Of a stretch of DNA of 56,704 bases, positions 40,562-48,941 are shown piece after piece (within the stretch, counting starts at the first letter, position 1; each line of letters starts with the position of its first letter). The stretch covers positions 1 through 56,704 of the forward strand of contig CACWIS010000008.1 in assembly GCA_902761055.1 (NCBI GenBank). Direction: 5' to 3'. This DNA comes from Oscillospiraceae bacterium (GTDB taxonomy: Bacteria; Bacillota; Clostridia; Oscillospirales; Oscillospiraceae). Under the pieces are notes generated by a model. The model searched no databases, was not told the origin of the DNA, and saw nothing but the letters and a program-made list of their open reading frames with translations. Made by a program: the position numbers and the translations under genes.

Positions 40562-41221
40562 TTATTCTCGGTTGATGTAGACCGCGCGCAGGATCCCGGG
40601 GAGGGAGCGGATGCGCGCGAGCAGCGTGTCGTTCAGCGGCGTGTCGCACTCGATGACCATGACGGCCGTGCCGCCGCGGCTGTTGCGGTTGACCTGGAAA
40701 GTGGCGATGTTGATCTTCTCTTCGGAGAGCACGCGCGAGACGTCCGCGACCGTGCCGGGCTTGTCCTCGTTGCGGATGATCAGCGTCGGCTGCTCGGCCG
40801 AGAAGCACAGCGCCATGTCGCCGATGCGGCGGATCTCGATGCGCCCGCCGCCGACGGAGACCGCCTCGATGTCGGCGTCCGCGCCCTTCACGCCGCGCAG
40901 CACCAGCCGCGCCGTGTTGGGGTGGCCCTGCGGCATTTCGCCGAAAGCGAAGGAAAAGAGCAGACCGCGGCGCCGCGCCTCGGCATAGCTGTCGGGCACG
41001 CGCTCGTCGTCCGGGGCCATGCCCATCAGACCGGCGATGATTGCCCGGTCCGTGCCGTGGCCGCGGCCCGTGGCGGCGAAGGAGCCGTAGAGCGTGATGT
41101 CCGCCTCCGCGACCTCCTCGCCGAGTATGCGGCGGCAGGCGAGGCCGATGCGTACCGCGCCGGCCGTATGGGAGCTGGAGGGACCGACCATGATCGGCCC
41201 GATCAGATCAAACAGATCCAT
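40562..41221 (-). CDS. sdaAB: L-serine dehydratase, iron-sulfur dependent, beta subunit
   Basis: The 219-residue beta subunit has the N-terminal catalytic part MDLFDLIGPIMVGPSSSHTAG (the SSHTAG serine-binding motif) and a C-terminal ACT domain (about 145-219; TLIIRNEDKPGTVADVSRVL) that may sense serine. The ATG at 41221 gives the family start; the upstream in-frame extension lacks similarity. It is transcribed ahead of sdaAA, with the glycosyltransferase gene following. Confidence 0.95.
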   Translation of the reverse strand: MDLFDLIGPIMVGPSSSHTAGAVRIGLACRRILGEEVAEADITLYGSFAATGRGHGTDRAIIAGLMGMAPDDERVPDSYAEARRRGLLFSFAFGEMPQGHPNTARLVLRGVKGADADIEAVSVGGGRIEIRRIGDMALCFSAEQPTLIIRNEDKPGTVADVSRVLSEEKINIATFQVNRNSRGGTAVMVIECDTPLNDTLLARIRSLPGILRAVYINRE

Positions 41222-41341
41222 ATAAAACCTCCTGATCACGGGAAGAGTTTTCGGACAACTCATTATACTCCCGCAGGAGCTTTTTGACAATAAGGCATGC
41301 GCAAGTCGCCGCCGCGATCTCCGTCGCCCGGGAACGAAGAC

Positions 41342-42064
41342 CTACACCTGCATCTGGCGCAGCATCTCGCGGCGCAGACGCTCGATGATCCGCTTTTCGA
41401 GACGGCTGATATAGCTCTGCGAGATGCCCAGAGCTTCCGCCACCTCCTTTTGGGTGTACTCCCGCCCACCGGGCAGGCCGAAGCGCAGCGAGATGATCTC
41501 CCGCTCCCGTTCGCCGAGCGCGGAGACGGCCGCGCGCAGCATGGCCTTCTCCGCGTCGTCCTCCAGCGGGCGCGAGACCTCGTCGCCGTCGGTGCCGAGG
41601 ATGTCCGAGAGCAGCAGCTCGTTGCCGTCCCAGTCGGTGTTGAGCGGCTCGTCGAAGCTCAGCTCGCTGCGCTGCGCGCCGCGCTTGCGCAGGAACATCA
41701 GGATCTCGTTCTCGATGCAGCGCGAGGCGTAGGTCGCGAGCTTGATGTTCTTGGCGGAATCGAAGGTGTTGACGGCCTTGATCAGGCCGATCGTTCCGAT
41801 CGAGATCAGGTCCTCGATGTTGACGCCGGTGTTCTCAAAATGCTTGGAGATGAACACGACCAGGCGCAGATTGTGCTCGATCAGCAGCGATCTGGCCCGC
41901 GCGTCCCCCCGCTCGAGCGCGGCGAGAGCGGCGCCCTCCTCCGCCTTTTCGAGCGGCGGGGGCAGGATGTCGCTCCCGCCGATGTAAAAAAGAGAGGACG
42001 GCTCCACGCCGAGGACGGAAAAGATGCTCTCCCGCAGGAAAGCGATCTGCGGTTTACATAACAT
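41342..42064 (-). CDS. sigE: Sporulation sigma factor SigE (pro-SigmaE)
   Basis: Early mother-cell sigma factor, made as an inactive precursor. The 240-residue protein has a pro-sequence of about 28 residues ending just before [13 protein letters not shown], region 2 ([31 protein letters not shown]) and region 4 with the helix-turn-helix [20 protein letters not shown]. The match to SigE rather than SigK or SigG rests on [21 protein letters not shown] and on position. AAGGAG lies 6 nt before the ATG. It follows spoIIGA by 15 nt, the conserved spoIIG operon. No sigG follows in this window. Confidence 0.95.
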   Translation of the reverse strand: MLCKPQIAFLRESIFSVLGVEPSSLFYIGGSDILPPPLEKAEEGAALAALERGDARARSLLIEHNLRLVVFISKHFENTGVNIEDLISIGTIGLIKAVNTFDSAKNIKLATYASRCIENEILMFLRKRGAQRSELSFDEPLNTDWDGNELLLSDILGTDGDEVSRPLEDDAEKAMLRAAVSALGEREREIISLRFGLPGGREYTQKEVAEALGISQSYISRLEKRIIERLRREMLRQMQV

Positions 42065-42079
42065 ACAAAACTCCTTCCA

Positions 42080-42880
42080 TCACAAGATGCCTTCAAAGCC
42101 GTCGCCGGAGGCAGAGGGCGACAGAGCCACCAGAAGATCGCGCCGCTCGCGCCCGGAGACTTCCAGCCGCTCCGGACGGAAGGCCACGAGAAAGCCCCGC
42201 GCGCCGACCGACGCGTAGGGCACGAGCCGCAGCCGGCCGCGCAGCGCATCGAGTGCGTCGGCGCACGAGAGGATCTCGAGCGGCTCGGCGAGCGAGAAGA
42301 GTGCGGCGTGCTCGCCGAAAACGCCGCGCAGCGCCGCGGGCGAGACGACCATCACATGCGCGCCGCTGACGGGGTCGGAGAGGGAATTGCCGGTGTCCAC
42401 GAGAGCGCGGAAGCATGCGCTGCGCCCGAGAAAACGCAGCTCCACCGCGGCGATCTCCCGCTCCCGCCGCGAGGCGCAGCCGCGGAGAAATACGCTTGCC
42501 GCCGCCCAGAAAAACACGAAGGCCGCGGTGAGCGCCGCGGGGGAGAGGGGCGCGCCCGGAAAGGCGAGCGTGAGCGCCCAGAGCGCGCCGCCCAGCGCGG
42601 CGGAGAGGGCGAGAAAGGCCGCGCACAGCCGCGCGAAGCCCCGCTCGCCTCCAAAGGCGACGAGACATAGAGCCGCAGCGGAAAGAAGCTTTCCGGACGG
42701 GGCGCGCAGTGCGCCGCCCGCTATGGCGGCCGCAAGGGCCCAGAGCGCGCCGAAGAGCGCGGCAAGGGCATAGCGCCCTCTGCGCAGCGGCGCGGAGCAC
42801 AGCCGCGCGGCGAGCAGGCACAGCAGATAATCGGCGGCGAAATTGACCGCGAAGCAGACGTCGACCCATACGATCCTCAT
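42080..42880 (-). CDS. spoIIGA: Sigma-E processing peptidase SpoIIGA
   Basis: Membrane aspartic protease that cleaves the pro-sequence of SigmaE at the forespore septum. The 266-residue protein has five predicted N-terminal membrane helices (about 1-155) and a cytosolic protease half carrying DTGNSLSDPVSG (about 185-196), the active-site motif of the family. The start MRIVWVDVCFAVNFAADY aligns with known SpoIIGA. The membrane half is extremely Ala/Arg/Leu-rich. No strong ribosome site is visible before the ATG at 42880; a GTG two codons upstream is an alternative. Confidence 0.9.
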   Translation of the reverse strand: MRIVWVDVCFAVNFAADYLLCLLAARLCSAPLRRGRYALAALFGALWALAAAIAGGALRAPSGKLLSAAALCLVAFGGERGFARLCAAFLALSAALGGALWALTLAFPGAPLSPAALTAAFVFFWAAASVFLRGCASRREREIAAVELRFLGRSACFRALVDTGNSLSDPVSGAHVMVVSPAALRGVFGEHAALFSLAEPLEILSCADALDALRGRLRLVPYASVGARGFLVAFRPERLEVSGRERRDLLVALSPSASGDGFEGIL

Positions 42881-42886
42881 GGGCAC

Positions 42887-42919
42887 AGTATACGCCGCCC
42901 CCGGCGCGCTCTTTGTCAT
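42887..42919 (-). promoter_or_regulatory. Possible spoIIG-type promoter with long spacer
   Basis: ATGACA (42919-42914), 21-nt spacer, TATACT (42892-42887). The Bacillus spoIIG promoter, activated by phosphorylated Spo0A, also has an over-long spacer of 22 nt. The paired TTTGTC repeats at 42912-42924 only partly resemble 0A boxes. The -10 lies only 6 nt from the assigned ATG. Confidence 0.3.
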
Positions 42920-43014
42920 TTGTCCGCGCCCTCCGCGCCGCAATCTTCGCCCCTCCGCGCCCGGAAAGCGCCGTGCGGCGACACGGGAGGGGGGCGAAAG
43001 AAGGAAATAGGGAA

Positions 43015-43043
43015 TTGTCAAAAGGGCGATGCTGTGATAAAAT
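43015..43043 (+). promoter_or_regulatory. Sigma-A-type promoter for EamA-pyrH-polC run
   Basis: TTGTCA (43015-43020), 17-nt spacer ending TGA, TAAAAT (43038-43043). Confidence 0.65.
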
Positions 43044-43077
43044 CAATAAGAATCATTGGAAAAGGGAAAAAGAAAAC

Positions 43078-43989
43078 ATGTGGTTTACGTTCGCGATCAT
43101 CGCGCTGCTCTGCTGGAGCGGCTCGGATCTGTTCTCCAAGATCGGCTGCCAGGATGCGAAGGACAAATACAGCCATCTGAAAATGGTCATGGCCGTGGGC
43201 GTCGTCATGGGTCTGCACGCGGCCTGGGAGGTCTTCGTCAAGGGCGTTGAGATCAACGGATCGATCGTCCTGACCTATCTGCCGGTCTCCTGCCTGTACA
43301 TCCTCTCGATGGCGATCGGCTATCTGGGGCTGCGCTACATCGAGCTGTCGATCTCCTCGCCGATCTGCAACAGCTCCGGCGCGATCGTCGCGGTGCTGAC
43401 TCTCACCACGGCGGGCATCGGCGAGGATCTGCCCCCCGTCGCGCTCGTGGCGGTGGCGCTCGTGTGCGTCGGCGTGATCGCCCTCGGCTTCGTCGAGGCC
43501 AACGAGGACGAGGAGCTGCGCCGCGCGCGGCAGGACGCCTCGAACCACCACTACGCCAAGAGCTGGATCGCCCTGGCGATCCCCGTGGTCTACTGCCTGC
43601 TCGACGCGCTGGGCACCTTCGCCGACAGCCGCGTGCTGGAGGTCCTCGACGAGGAGAGCGCGAACGTCGCCTATGAGCTGACCTTCCTGTTCGTCGGCGC
43701 GCTGTGCGCGGTCTGGGTGCTCGGCGTGAAGAAGCAGAAGCTCGTGCCGAAGATGGAGGCGCCGAAATACGCCGGCGCGGTCTTCGAAACGGTCGGACAG
43801 TTCTTTTACATCTATGCGCTCGCGGACAGCGAGCACGTGGCCTTCGCCGCGCCGATCATCTCGGCCTACTGCGTGGCCAGCGTGATCTGGAGCCGGATCT
43901 TCCTGAAGGAAAAGCTCTCGCTGAAGCACTATCTCGCGATCGCGACCGTGGTTGCGGGCATCGTGATTCTGGGTATACTTGACATTTGA
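43078..43989 (+). CDS. EamA/DMT-superfamily transporter
   Basis: The 303-residue membrane protein has about ten hydrophobic helices in two EamA repeats (1-140 and 165-300). A charged loop of about 25 residues joins them (VEANEDEELRRARQDA). The family exports or imports small metabolites such as amino acids, nucleotide precursors or sugars; the substrate is unknown. The ATG at 43078 has only a purine-rich GGGAAAAAG upstream. It heads the pyrH-to-polC run, 14 nt before pyrH. Confidence 0.85.
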   Translation: MWFTFAIIALLCWSGSDLFSKIGCQDAKDKYSHLKMVMAVGVVMGLHAAWEVFVKGVEINGSIVLTYLPVSCLYILSMAIGYLGLRYIELSISSPICNSSGAIVAVLTLTTAGIGEDLPPVALVAVALVCVGVIALGFVEANEDEELRRARQDASNHHYAKSWIALAIPVVYCLLDALGTFADSRVLEVLDEESANVAYELTFLFVGALCAVWVLGVKKQKLVPKMEAPKYAGAVFETVGQFFYIYALADSEHVAFAAPIISAYCVASVIWSRIFLKEKLSLKHYLAIATVVAGIVILGILDI

Positions 43990-44003
43990 TAAGGAGACAA
44001 GAC

Positions 44004-44714
44004 ATGGCGATCGCATACAAACGCGTCCTCATCAAGATCAGCGGCGAGGCGCTTGCCGCGGAAAAGAAAACCGGCTACGACTTCGCCTTCGTCGGCGCGG
44101 TCTGCGAGCAGATCGGGCGCTGCGCCGCCCTGGGCGCCGAGATCGGCGTCGTGGTCGGCGGCGGCAACTTCTGGCGCGGCGTCAAGGACGGAGGCGGGAA
44201 GATCGAGCGCGTCAGCGCCGACCGCATGGGCATGCTCGCCACGGCCATCAACTGCCTCGCGCTCGCCGACGTGATGGCGCAGTGCGGTGTCGAGGCCAGG
44301 GTCATGACCGCCGTGGACATCCAGGGCGTGGGCGAACGCTACGACACCAAAAAGGCGATCGAGTATCTCGAGAGCGGCAAGGTCGTGATCTTCGGCTGCG
44401 GAACGGGCCATCCCTTCTTCTCGACCGACACGGCGGCCGCGCTGCGCGCGGCGGAGATCCGCGCCGACGCGATCCTGCTGGCCAAGAACATCGACGGCGT
44501 GTACAGCGACGATCCGCGCAAAAACCCCGCGGCCGTCAAGTACGACGAGATCAGCTACGACGAGGTGCTCGCGCAGCGCCTCGCGGTCATGGATTCGACC
44601 GCCACGAGCCTCGCGATGGACAACGACATCCCCGTCGTCGTCTTTGCGCTCGCCGAGCAGGACAGCATCCTGCGCGTCCTGCAGGGCGAGAAGCTCGGCA
44701 CCCTTGTGAAGTAA
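44004..44714 (+). CDS. pyrH: Uridylate kinase
   Basis: Phosphorylates UMP to UDP. The 236-residue protein has the amino-acid-kinase fold with [13 protein letters not shown] at the start, [26 protein letters not shown] and the C-terminal segment [28 protein letters not shown] lies 7 nt before the ATG at 44004. It precedes frr as usual, but rpsB and tsf, the common upstream neighbours, are replaced by the EamA gene. Confidence 0.97.
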   Translation: MAIAYKRVLIKISGEALAAEKKTGYDFAFVGAVCEQIGRCAALGAEIGVVVGGGNFWRGVKDGGGKIERVSADRMGMLATAINCLALADVMAQCGVEARVMTAVDIQGVGERYDTKKAIEYLESGKVVIFGCGTGHPFFSTDTAAALRAAEIRADAILLAKNIDGVYSDDPRKNPAAVKYDEISYDEVLAQRLAVMDSTATSLAMDNDIPVVVFALAEQDSILRVLQGEKLGTLVK

Positions 44715-44757
44715 AAAACCTTTTCATACACAACATTCTGCAAACGGAGGGATCATC

Positions 44758-45309
44758 ATGTCTGACTACAAAGAATTTGAAGGAAAGATGAAAAAGACCT
44801 GCGAGGCGCTGACCACGCAGTTCGCCACGATCCGCGCCGGCCGCGCGAACGCCGCCGTGCTCGACCAGATCACGGTCGACTACTACGGCTCGCCCACCCC
44901 GATCAACCAGGTGGCCTCCATCGGCAGCCCCGATCCGCGCTCGCTGCTGATCCAGCCCTGGGACGCGTCGATCCTCAAGGGCATCGAGAAGGCGATCCTT
45001 GCCTCCGATCTGGGCATCAACCCGCAGAACGACGGGCGCATGATCCGCCTGGTCTTCCCGCCGCTGACCGAGGAGCGCCGCCGCGATCTCGTCAAGCAGA
45101 CCAAGAAGTACGGCGAGGAGGCCAAGGTGGCCATCCGCAACATCCGCCGCGATGCGATCGACAAGTTCAAGAAGCAGCAGAAGAGCTCGGAGATCACCGA
45201 GGACGATTACAAGATCGCCGAGAAGGATATCCAGAAGCTGACCGACGATTATATCAGGGAGATCGACAAGATCACCGAGGCCAAGGACAAGGAACTGACG
45301 GAGATCTGA
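44758..45309 (+). CDS. frr: Ribosome recycling factor
   Basis: Splits post-termination ribosomes together with EF-G. The 183-residue protein has the three-helix-bundle/beta-alpha-beta layout, with family stretches [39 protein letters not shown] and [15 protein letters not shown] lies 7 nt before the ATG. It lies 43 nt after pyrH, and its stop overlaps the uppS start by 1 nt. Confidence 0.97.
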   Translation: MSDYKEFEGKMKKTCEALTTQFATIRAGRANAAVLDQITVDYYGSPTPINQVASIGSPDPRSLLIQPWDASILKGIEKAILASDLGINPQNDGRMIRLVFPPLTEERRRDLVKQTKKYGEEAKVAIRNIRRDAIDKFKKQQKSSEITEDDYKIAEKDIQKLTDDYIREIDKITEAKDKELTEI

Positions 45310-46049
45310 TGGCTGATACGACCGACAACAAAACGGGGGGAGCGGAAGCATACGCTCCTCCCCGCCATATCGCGATCATTCTCGACGGCAACGGCCGCTG
45401 GGCAAAGCGCCGCGGTCTGCCGCGCACGGCGGGCCACGCCGTGGGGTCGGAGACCTTCCGGAAGATCGCGACCTACTGCAAAAACATCGGCGTGGAATAT
45501 CTGACGGTCTACGCCTTTTCCACCGAGAACTGGAAGCGGCCCGAGGACGAGGTCAGGACCATCATGCGCCTGCTCTCGAAGTACCTCCACGAGGCCATCG
45601 ACACGATGGAGCGCGACCACATCAAAATGAAGGTGCTCGGCAACGTCGCGGGCCTGCCCGAGGAGCTCCAGGCGCTCGTGCGCAAAACCGACGAGATCTC
45701 GGCGCGCTACGAGGGCTTCCAGGCCAACATCTGCCTGAACTACGGCGGCAGGGACGAGCTCGTCCGTGCCGCGATGCGCTATGCCGCCGACGTGAAGGAC
45801 GGCCGCGCGCCGGAGGAGATCGGCGAGGCGGAGTTCGGGAACTATCTCTATTCCGCCGGCATCCCCGACCCCGAGCTGCTCATCCGCCCGGGCGGGGAAG
45901 TGCGCATTTCCAACTTCCTGCTCTGGCAGTGCGCTTACAGCGAGTTTTATTTCACCGACGTGCTCTGGCCGGACTTCACGCCCGAGGAGCTTGACAAGGC
46001 CATCGCGGAATACCATCGCCGCGACCGGCGCTACGGCGGCGTGAAATGA
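45309..46049 (+). CDS. uppS: Isoprenyl (undecaprenyl) diphosphate synthase
   Basis: Cis-prenyltransferase that builds the undecaprenyl carrier for wall polymers. The 246-residue protein has the substrate-binding ILDGNGRWAKRRGLPRTAGH (about 23-42), YLTVYAFSTENWKRP, and C-terminal LLIRPGGEVRISNFLLWQ, a close variant of the RTSGExRLSNFLLWQ motif in which SG is replaced by GG. It overlaps frr by 1 nt and the alkD-like gene by 4 nt. Confidence 0.95.
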   Translation: MADTTDNKTGGAEAYAPPRHIAIILDGNGRWAKRRGLPRTAGHAVGSETFRKIATYCKNIGVEYLTVYAFSTENWKRPEDEVRTIMRLLSKYLHEAIDTMERDHIKMKVLGNVAGLPEELQALVRKTDEISARYEGFQANICLNYGGRDELVRAAMRYAADVKDGRAPEEIGEAEFGNYLYSAGIPDPELLIRPGGEVRISNFLLWQCAYSEFYFTDVLWPDFTPEELDKAIAEYHRRDRRYGGVK

Positions 46050-46717
46050 CGGTCCGGGAGCGCCTGGAGACGCTGGGAGACGCGAAGAACGCCGACTTTC
46101 TCGCGCGCCTGACGCCGGGGATCGCACGCGAGGCGATCCTCGGCGTGCGCATGGGCGCGCTGCGCGCCCTGGCAAAGGAGCTGCGCGGCACGCCGGAGGC
46201 GGCGGCCTTCCTCGCGTCGACGCCGCACGGGACGCTTGACGAGAACACGCTGCACGCCCTGCTGCTCAACGAGGAGCGGGACTATGACGCGCTGCTCGCC
46301 GGGCTGGACGCCTTTCTCCCGCACGTGGACAACTGGGTCGTCTGCGACGCGCTGCGCCCCAAAGCCGTCCGGCGGCGTTCGGAGGATTTCGAGCGGGCGA
46401 TCGAGGGCTATCTTGCCTCCGGGAAGCCCTACACGCAGCGCTTCGGCATGGAGATGCTGATGGCGTACTATCTCGACGAGGGCTTCCGCCCCGGCCAGCT
46501 CGCGCTCGTCGGGGACCTGCGGAGCGAGCACTACTACGTGCGCATGATGCAGGCCTGGTACTTTGCCACGGCCCTCGCCAAGCAGCCGCAGAGCGCGCTG
46601 CCCTGGATCGAGCAGCGCCGGCTCGCGCCCTGGACCCACCGCAAGACGATCCAGAAGGCCGTCGAGAGCTTTCGCATCGACGACGAGACCAAGGCGTACC
46701 TCCGTACGCTGAGATAA
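46046..46717 (+). CDS. AlkD-like DNA alkylation repair protein (HEAT-repeat glycosylase family)
   Basis: The 223-residue all-helical protein matches the DNA_alkylation (AlkD/AlkC) family: RMGALRALAKEL near the start, HVDNWVVCDALRPKA (about 90-104), and ESFRIDDETKAYLRTL at the end. Family glycosylases remove N3/N7-alkylpurines without base flipping. The WVxCD motif around residues 96-100 contains the Trp and Asp positions needed for catalysis in AlkD. Gut-type members of this family are often short and untested. It is embedded between uppS and dxr, in the slot usually held by cdsA, with ATGA overlap to uppS. Confidence 0.85.
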   Translation: MTVRERLETLGDAKNADFLARLTPGIAREAILGVRMGALRALAKELRGTPEAAAFLASTPHGTLDENTLHALLLNEERDYDALLAGLDAFLPHVDNWVVCDALRPKAVRRRSEDFERAIEGYLASGKPYTQRFGMEMLMAYYLDEGFRPGQLALVGDLRSEHYYVRMMQAWYFATALAKQPQSALPWIEQRRLAPWTHRKTIQKAVESFRIDDETKAYLRTLR

Positions 46718-46730
46718 AGAGGAAGACAAC

Positions 46731-47876
46731 ATGACGAAAGCCATTTCCATACTCGGCTGCACCGGCTCGATCGGGCGCCAGACCGCCGCGGTGGCGGAGC
46801 ATCTGGGGCTGCGCGTCGCGGCGCTGAGCGCGCAGCGCAGGATCGACCTGCTCGAGGAGCAGGCACGCCGGTTCAGGCCCTCCTTCGTCGCGGTCTACGA
46901 CGAGGCGGCGGCCAGGCAGTTCAAAATCGCCGTGGCCGACACCAACATCCGCGTCGGCAGCGGGCTCGAGGGGCTGATCGAGGCCGCCGCGCTCGACGAG
47001 AGCGACTGCGTGGTCACGGCCGTCTCCGGCGCGATCGGGCTGCGGCCCACGCTCGAGGCGATCCGCGCAAAGAAGCGCATCGCGCTGGCCAACAAGGAGA
47101 CGCTCGTGTGCGCGGGCAGGCTCGTCATGGCCGCGGCGCGGGCGGAGGGCGCCGAGATCGTCCCCGTCGACAGCGAGCACTCGGCCATCTTCCAGTGCCT
47201 GACGGGCAGGGGAGAGGGCGAGCTGAAAAAGATCCTGCTCACCGGCTCGGGCGGTCCCTTCCGCGGCCGTCCGCGCGCGGAGCTCGAGAACGTCACGCCC
47301 GCCCAGGCGGTCAGCCATCCGAACTGGAGCATGGGCGCGAAGATCTCGGTCGACAGCGCGACGATGATGAACAAGGGCCTGGAGTTCATCGAGGCGATGC
47401 ATCTCTTCGGCGTGACGCCCGACGACATCCAGGTGGTCATCCACCCCCAGAGCGTCATACACTCTATGGTAGAGCTCGTCGACGGCACGGTCATCGCACA
47501 GCTCGGCGTGCCGGACATGGGCCTTCCGATCCAGCTGGCGCTGACCTATCCGCAGCGCTGCGAGAGCATGTTCGAGCATCTGGATTTCTGGCATCTGCGC
47601 GATCTGAGCTTCGAGGCGCCGGACTATGAAAAGACGCCCTGTCTCCGGCTCGCGATGGACTGCGCCCGCGCGGGCGGCCTCGCTCCCTGCGTGATGAGCG
47701 CGGCCAACGAGGTCGCGGTCCACGCCTTCCTGCGCGGAGAGCTGGGCTACAACCGCATCTATGACGCGGCGGCTGCGGCCGTCGAGGCGATCGGGAACGT
47801 CGAGAACCCCGATCTGGAAACCATCCTGGCGGCGGATCGCGCCGCGCGGGATTTCGTAACGGAGAAGTACCTGTAA
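46731..47876 (+). CDS. dxr: 1-deoxy-D-xylulose 5-phosphate reductoisomerase
   Basis: Second step of the MEP isoprenoid pathway, making MEP from DXP with NADPH. The 381-residue protein has the N-terminal dinucleotide site SILGCTGSIGRQT, ALANKETLVCAG, the metal/substrate segment VPVDSEHSAIFQ (catalytic Glu/Asp), and SATMMNKGLEFIEA. It is 13 nt after the alkD-like gene and abuts rseP (TAA then ATG), as in common frr-uppS-cdsA-dxr-rseP-ispG runs. Confidence 0.97.
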   Translation: MTKAISILGCTGSIGRQTAAVAEHLGLRVAALSAQRRIDLLEEQARRFRPSFVAVYDEAAARQFKIAVADTNIRVGSGLEGLIEAAALDESDCVVTAVSGAIGLRPTLEAIRAKKRIALANKETLVCAGRLVMAAARAEGAEIVPVDSEHSAIFQCLTGRGEGELKKILLTGSGGPFRGRPRAELENVTPAQAVSHPNWSMGAKISVDSATMMNKGLEFIEAMHLFGVTPDDIQVVIHPQSVIHSMVELVDGTVIAQLGVPDMGLPIQLALTYPQRCESMFEHLDFWHLRDLSFEAPDYEKTPCLRLAMDCARAGGLAPCVMSAANEVAVHAFLRGELGYNRIYDAAAAAVEAIGNVENPDLETILAADRAARDFVTEKYL

Positions 47877-48941
47877 ATGAGCATCCTGTATATCGCGGTC
47901 GGCATCCTGATCTTCGGCCTCCTCATCGCCGTGCACGAGCTCGGCCACTTCGCCGCGGCCAAGGCCTGCGGCGTGAAGGTGACGGAATTCGCCGTCGGCA
48001 TGGGGCCGGCGATCGTCAAAAAACAAAAGGGCGAGACGCTCTATTCGCTGCGCTGCATCCCCTTCGGCGGCTACTGCGCCATGGAGGGCGAGGACGGCGA
48101 GAGCGAGGACCCGCGCGCCTTCTCCGCCCAGAAGGGCTGGAAGCGCCTGATCATCCTCGCGGCAGGCTCGCTGATGAACTTCGTCACGGGGCTCGTCATC
48201 GTGCTGATCCTCTTCTCGAACGCGGGCGGCTTCCGCGCCCCGGTGATCGAGGGCTTTATGGAGGGCTGCCCCTACGAGAGCGCCGAGGGCCTGCAGAGGG
48301 GCGACCGCTTCCTGCGCATCGACGGCAAGCGCGTGTGGCAGTATTACGACGTGTCCGAGCTGCTCGCCAGGAGCGGGACGGAGGAGCACGATATCGTCGT
48401 GCTCCGCGAGGGACGGCGCGTAAAGCTCGACGACTTTCATTTCGTCCCCGTCGAATACGAGGGCCAGGAAAACAAAATGTACGGCTTCTACTTCGGCACC
48501 GACCCCGCGACGGGCCTGAACAAGCTGCGCTACGCCTGGGGCACGACGATGGAGTTCGTGCGCATGGTTCGGGACGCGCTGGGCCAGCTCTTCGGCGGGA
48601 AGGTATCGGTCAACGACCTCTCCGGCCCGGTCGGCATCGTGGATATGATGGCCGAGACGGGCGAGAATTCCGAGAGCGTGTCCGACGCGCTCTACAACAT
48701 CTTCTATCTCGGCGCCTTCATCGCGGTGAACCTCGCGGTGATGAACATGCTGCCGATCCCCGCGCTCGACGGCGGGCGCGTGTTCCTGCTGCTCGTGACG
48801 GCGCTCATCGAGGCGATCACGCGCAAAAAGCTCGACCCCAAATACGAGGGCTATATCCACGCGGCGGGCATGATCCTGCTGCTGGCGCTGATGGCCTACG
48901 TGATGTTCCACGATATTATCAGGATAGTGACGAAGACATGA
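47877..48941 (+). CDS. rseP: Site-2 zinc metalloprotease RseP/RasP
   Basis: Intramembrane protease that releases regulators such as anti-sigma factors. The 354-residue protein shows the zinc site HELGH (20-24) in the first membrane helix, a PDZ domain (about 110-200) and the C-terminal second ligand region MNMLPIPALDGGRVF (LDG motif), with four membrane helices overall. It starts right after the dxr stop and overlaps ispG by 4 nt. Confidence 0.95.
   Translation: MSILYIAVGILIFGLLIAVHELGHFAAAKACGVKVTEFAVGMGPAIVKKQKGETLYSLRCIPFGGYCAMEGEDGESEDPRAFSAQKGWKRLIILAAGSLMNFVTGLVIVLILFSNAGGFRAPVIEGFMEGCPYESAEGLQRGDRFLRIDGKRVWQYYDVSELLARSGTEEHDIVVLREGRRVKLDDFHFVPVEYEGQENKMYGFYFGTDPATGLNKLRYAWGTTMEFVRMVRDALGQLFGGKVSVNDLSGPVGIVDMMAETGENSESVSDALYNIFYLGAFIAVNLAVMNMLPIPALDGGRVFLLLVTALIEAITRKKLDPKYEGYIHAAGMILLLALMAYVMFHDIIRIVTKT

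Noticed and set aside
41342-42064. SigG or SigK identity for the sporulation sigma factor
   Set aside because: A pro-sequence, SigE-like region 2.4/3 sequence and an upstream spoIIGA gene indicate SigE; SigG has no such pro-sequence and SigK has no spoIIGA partner.
46266-48911. An 881-codon minus-strand open frame opposite dxr and rseP
   Set aside because: Shadow of GC-rich coding sequence; no motif, and it crosses two genes with clear functions.
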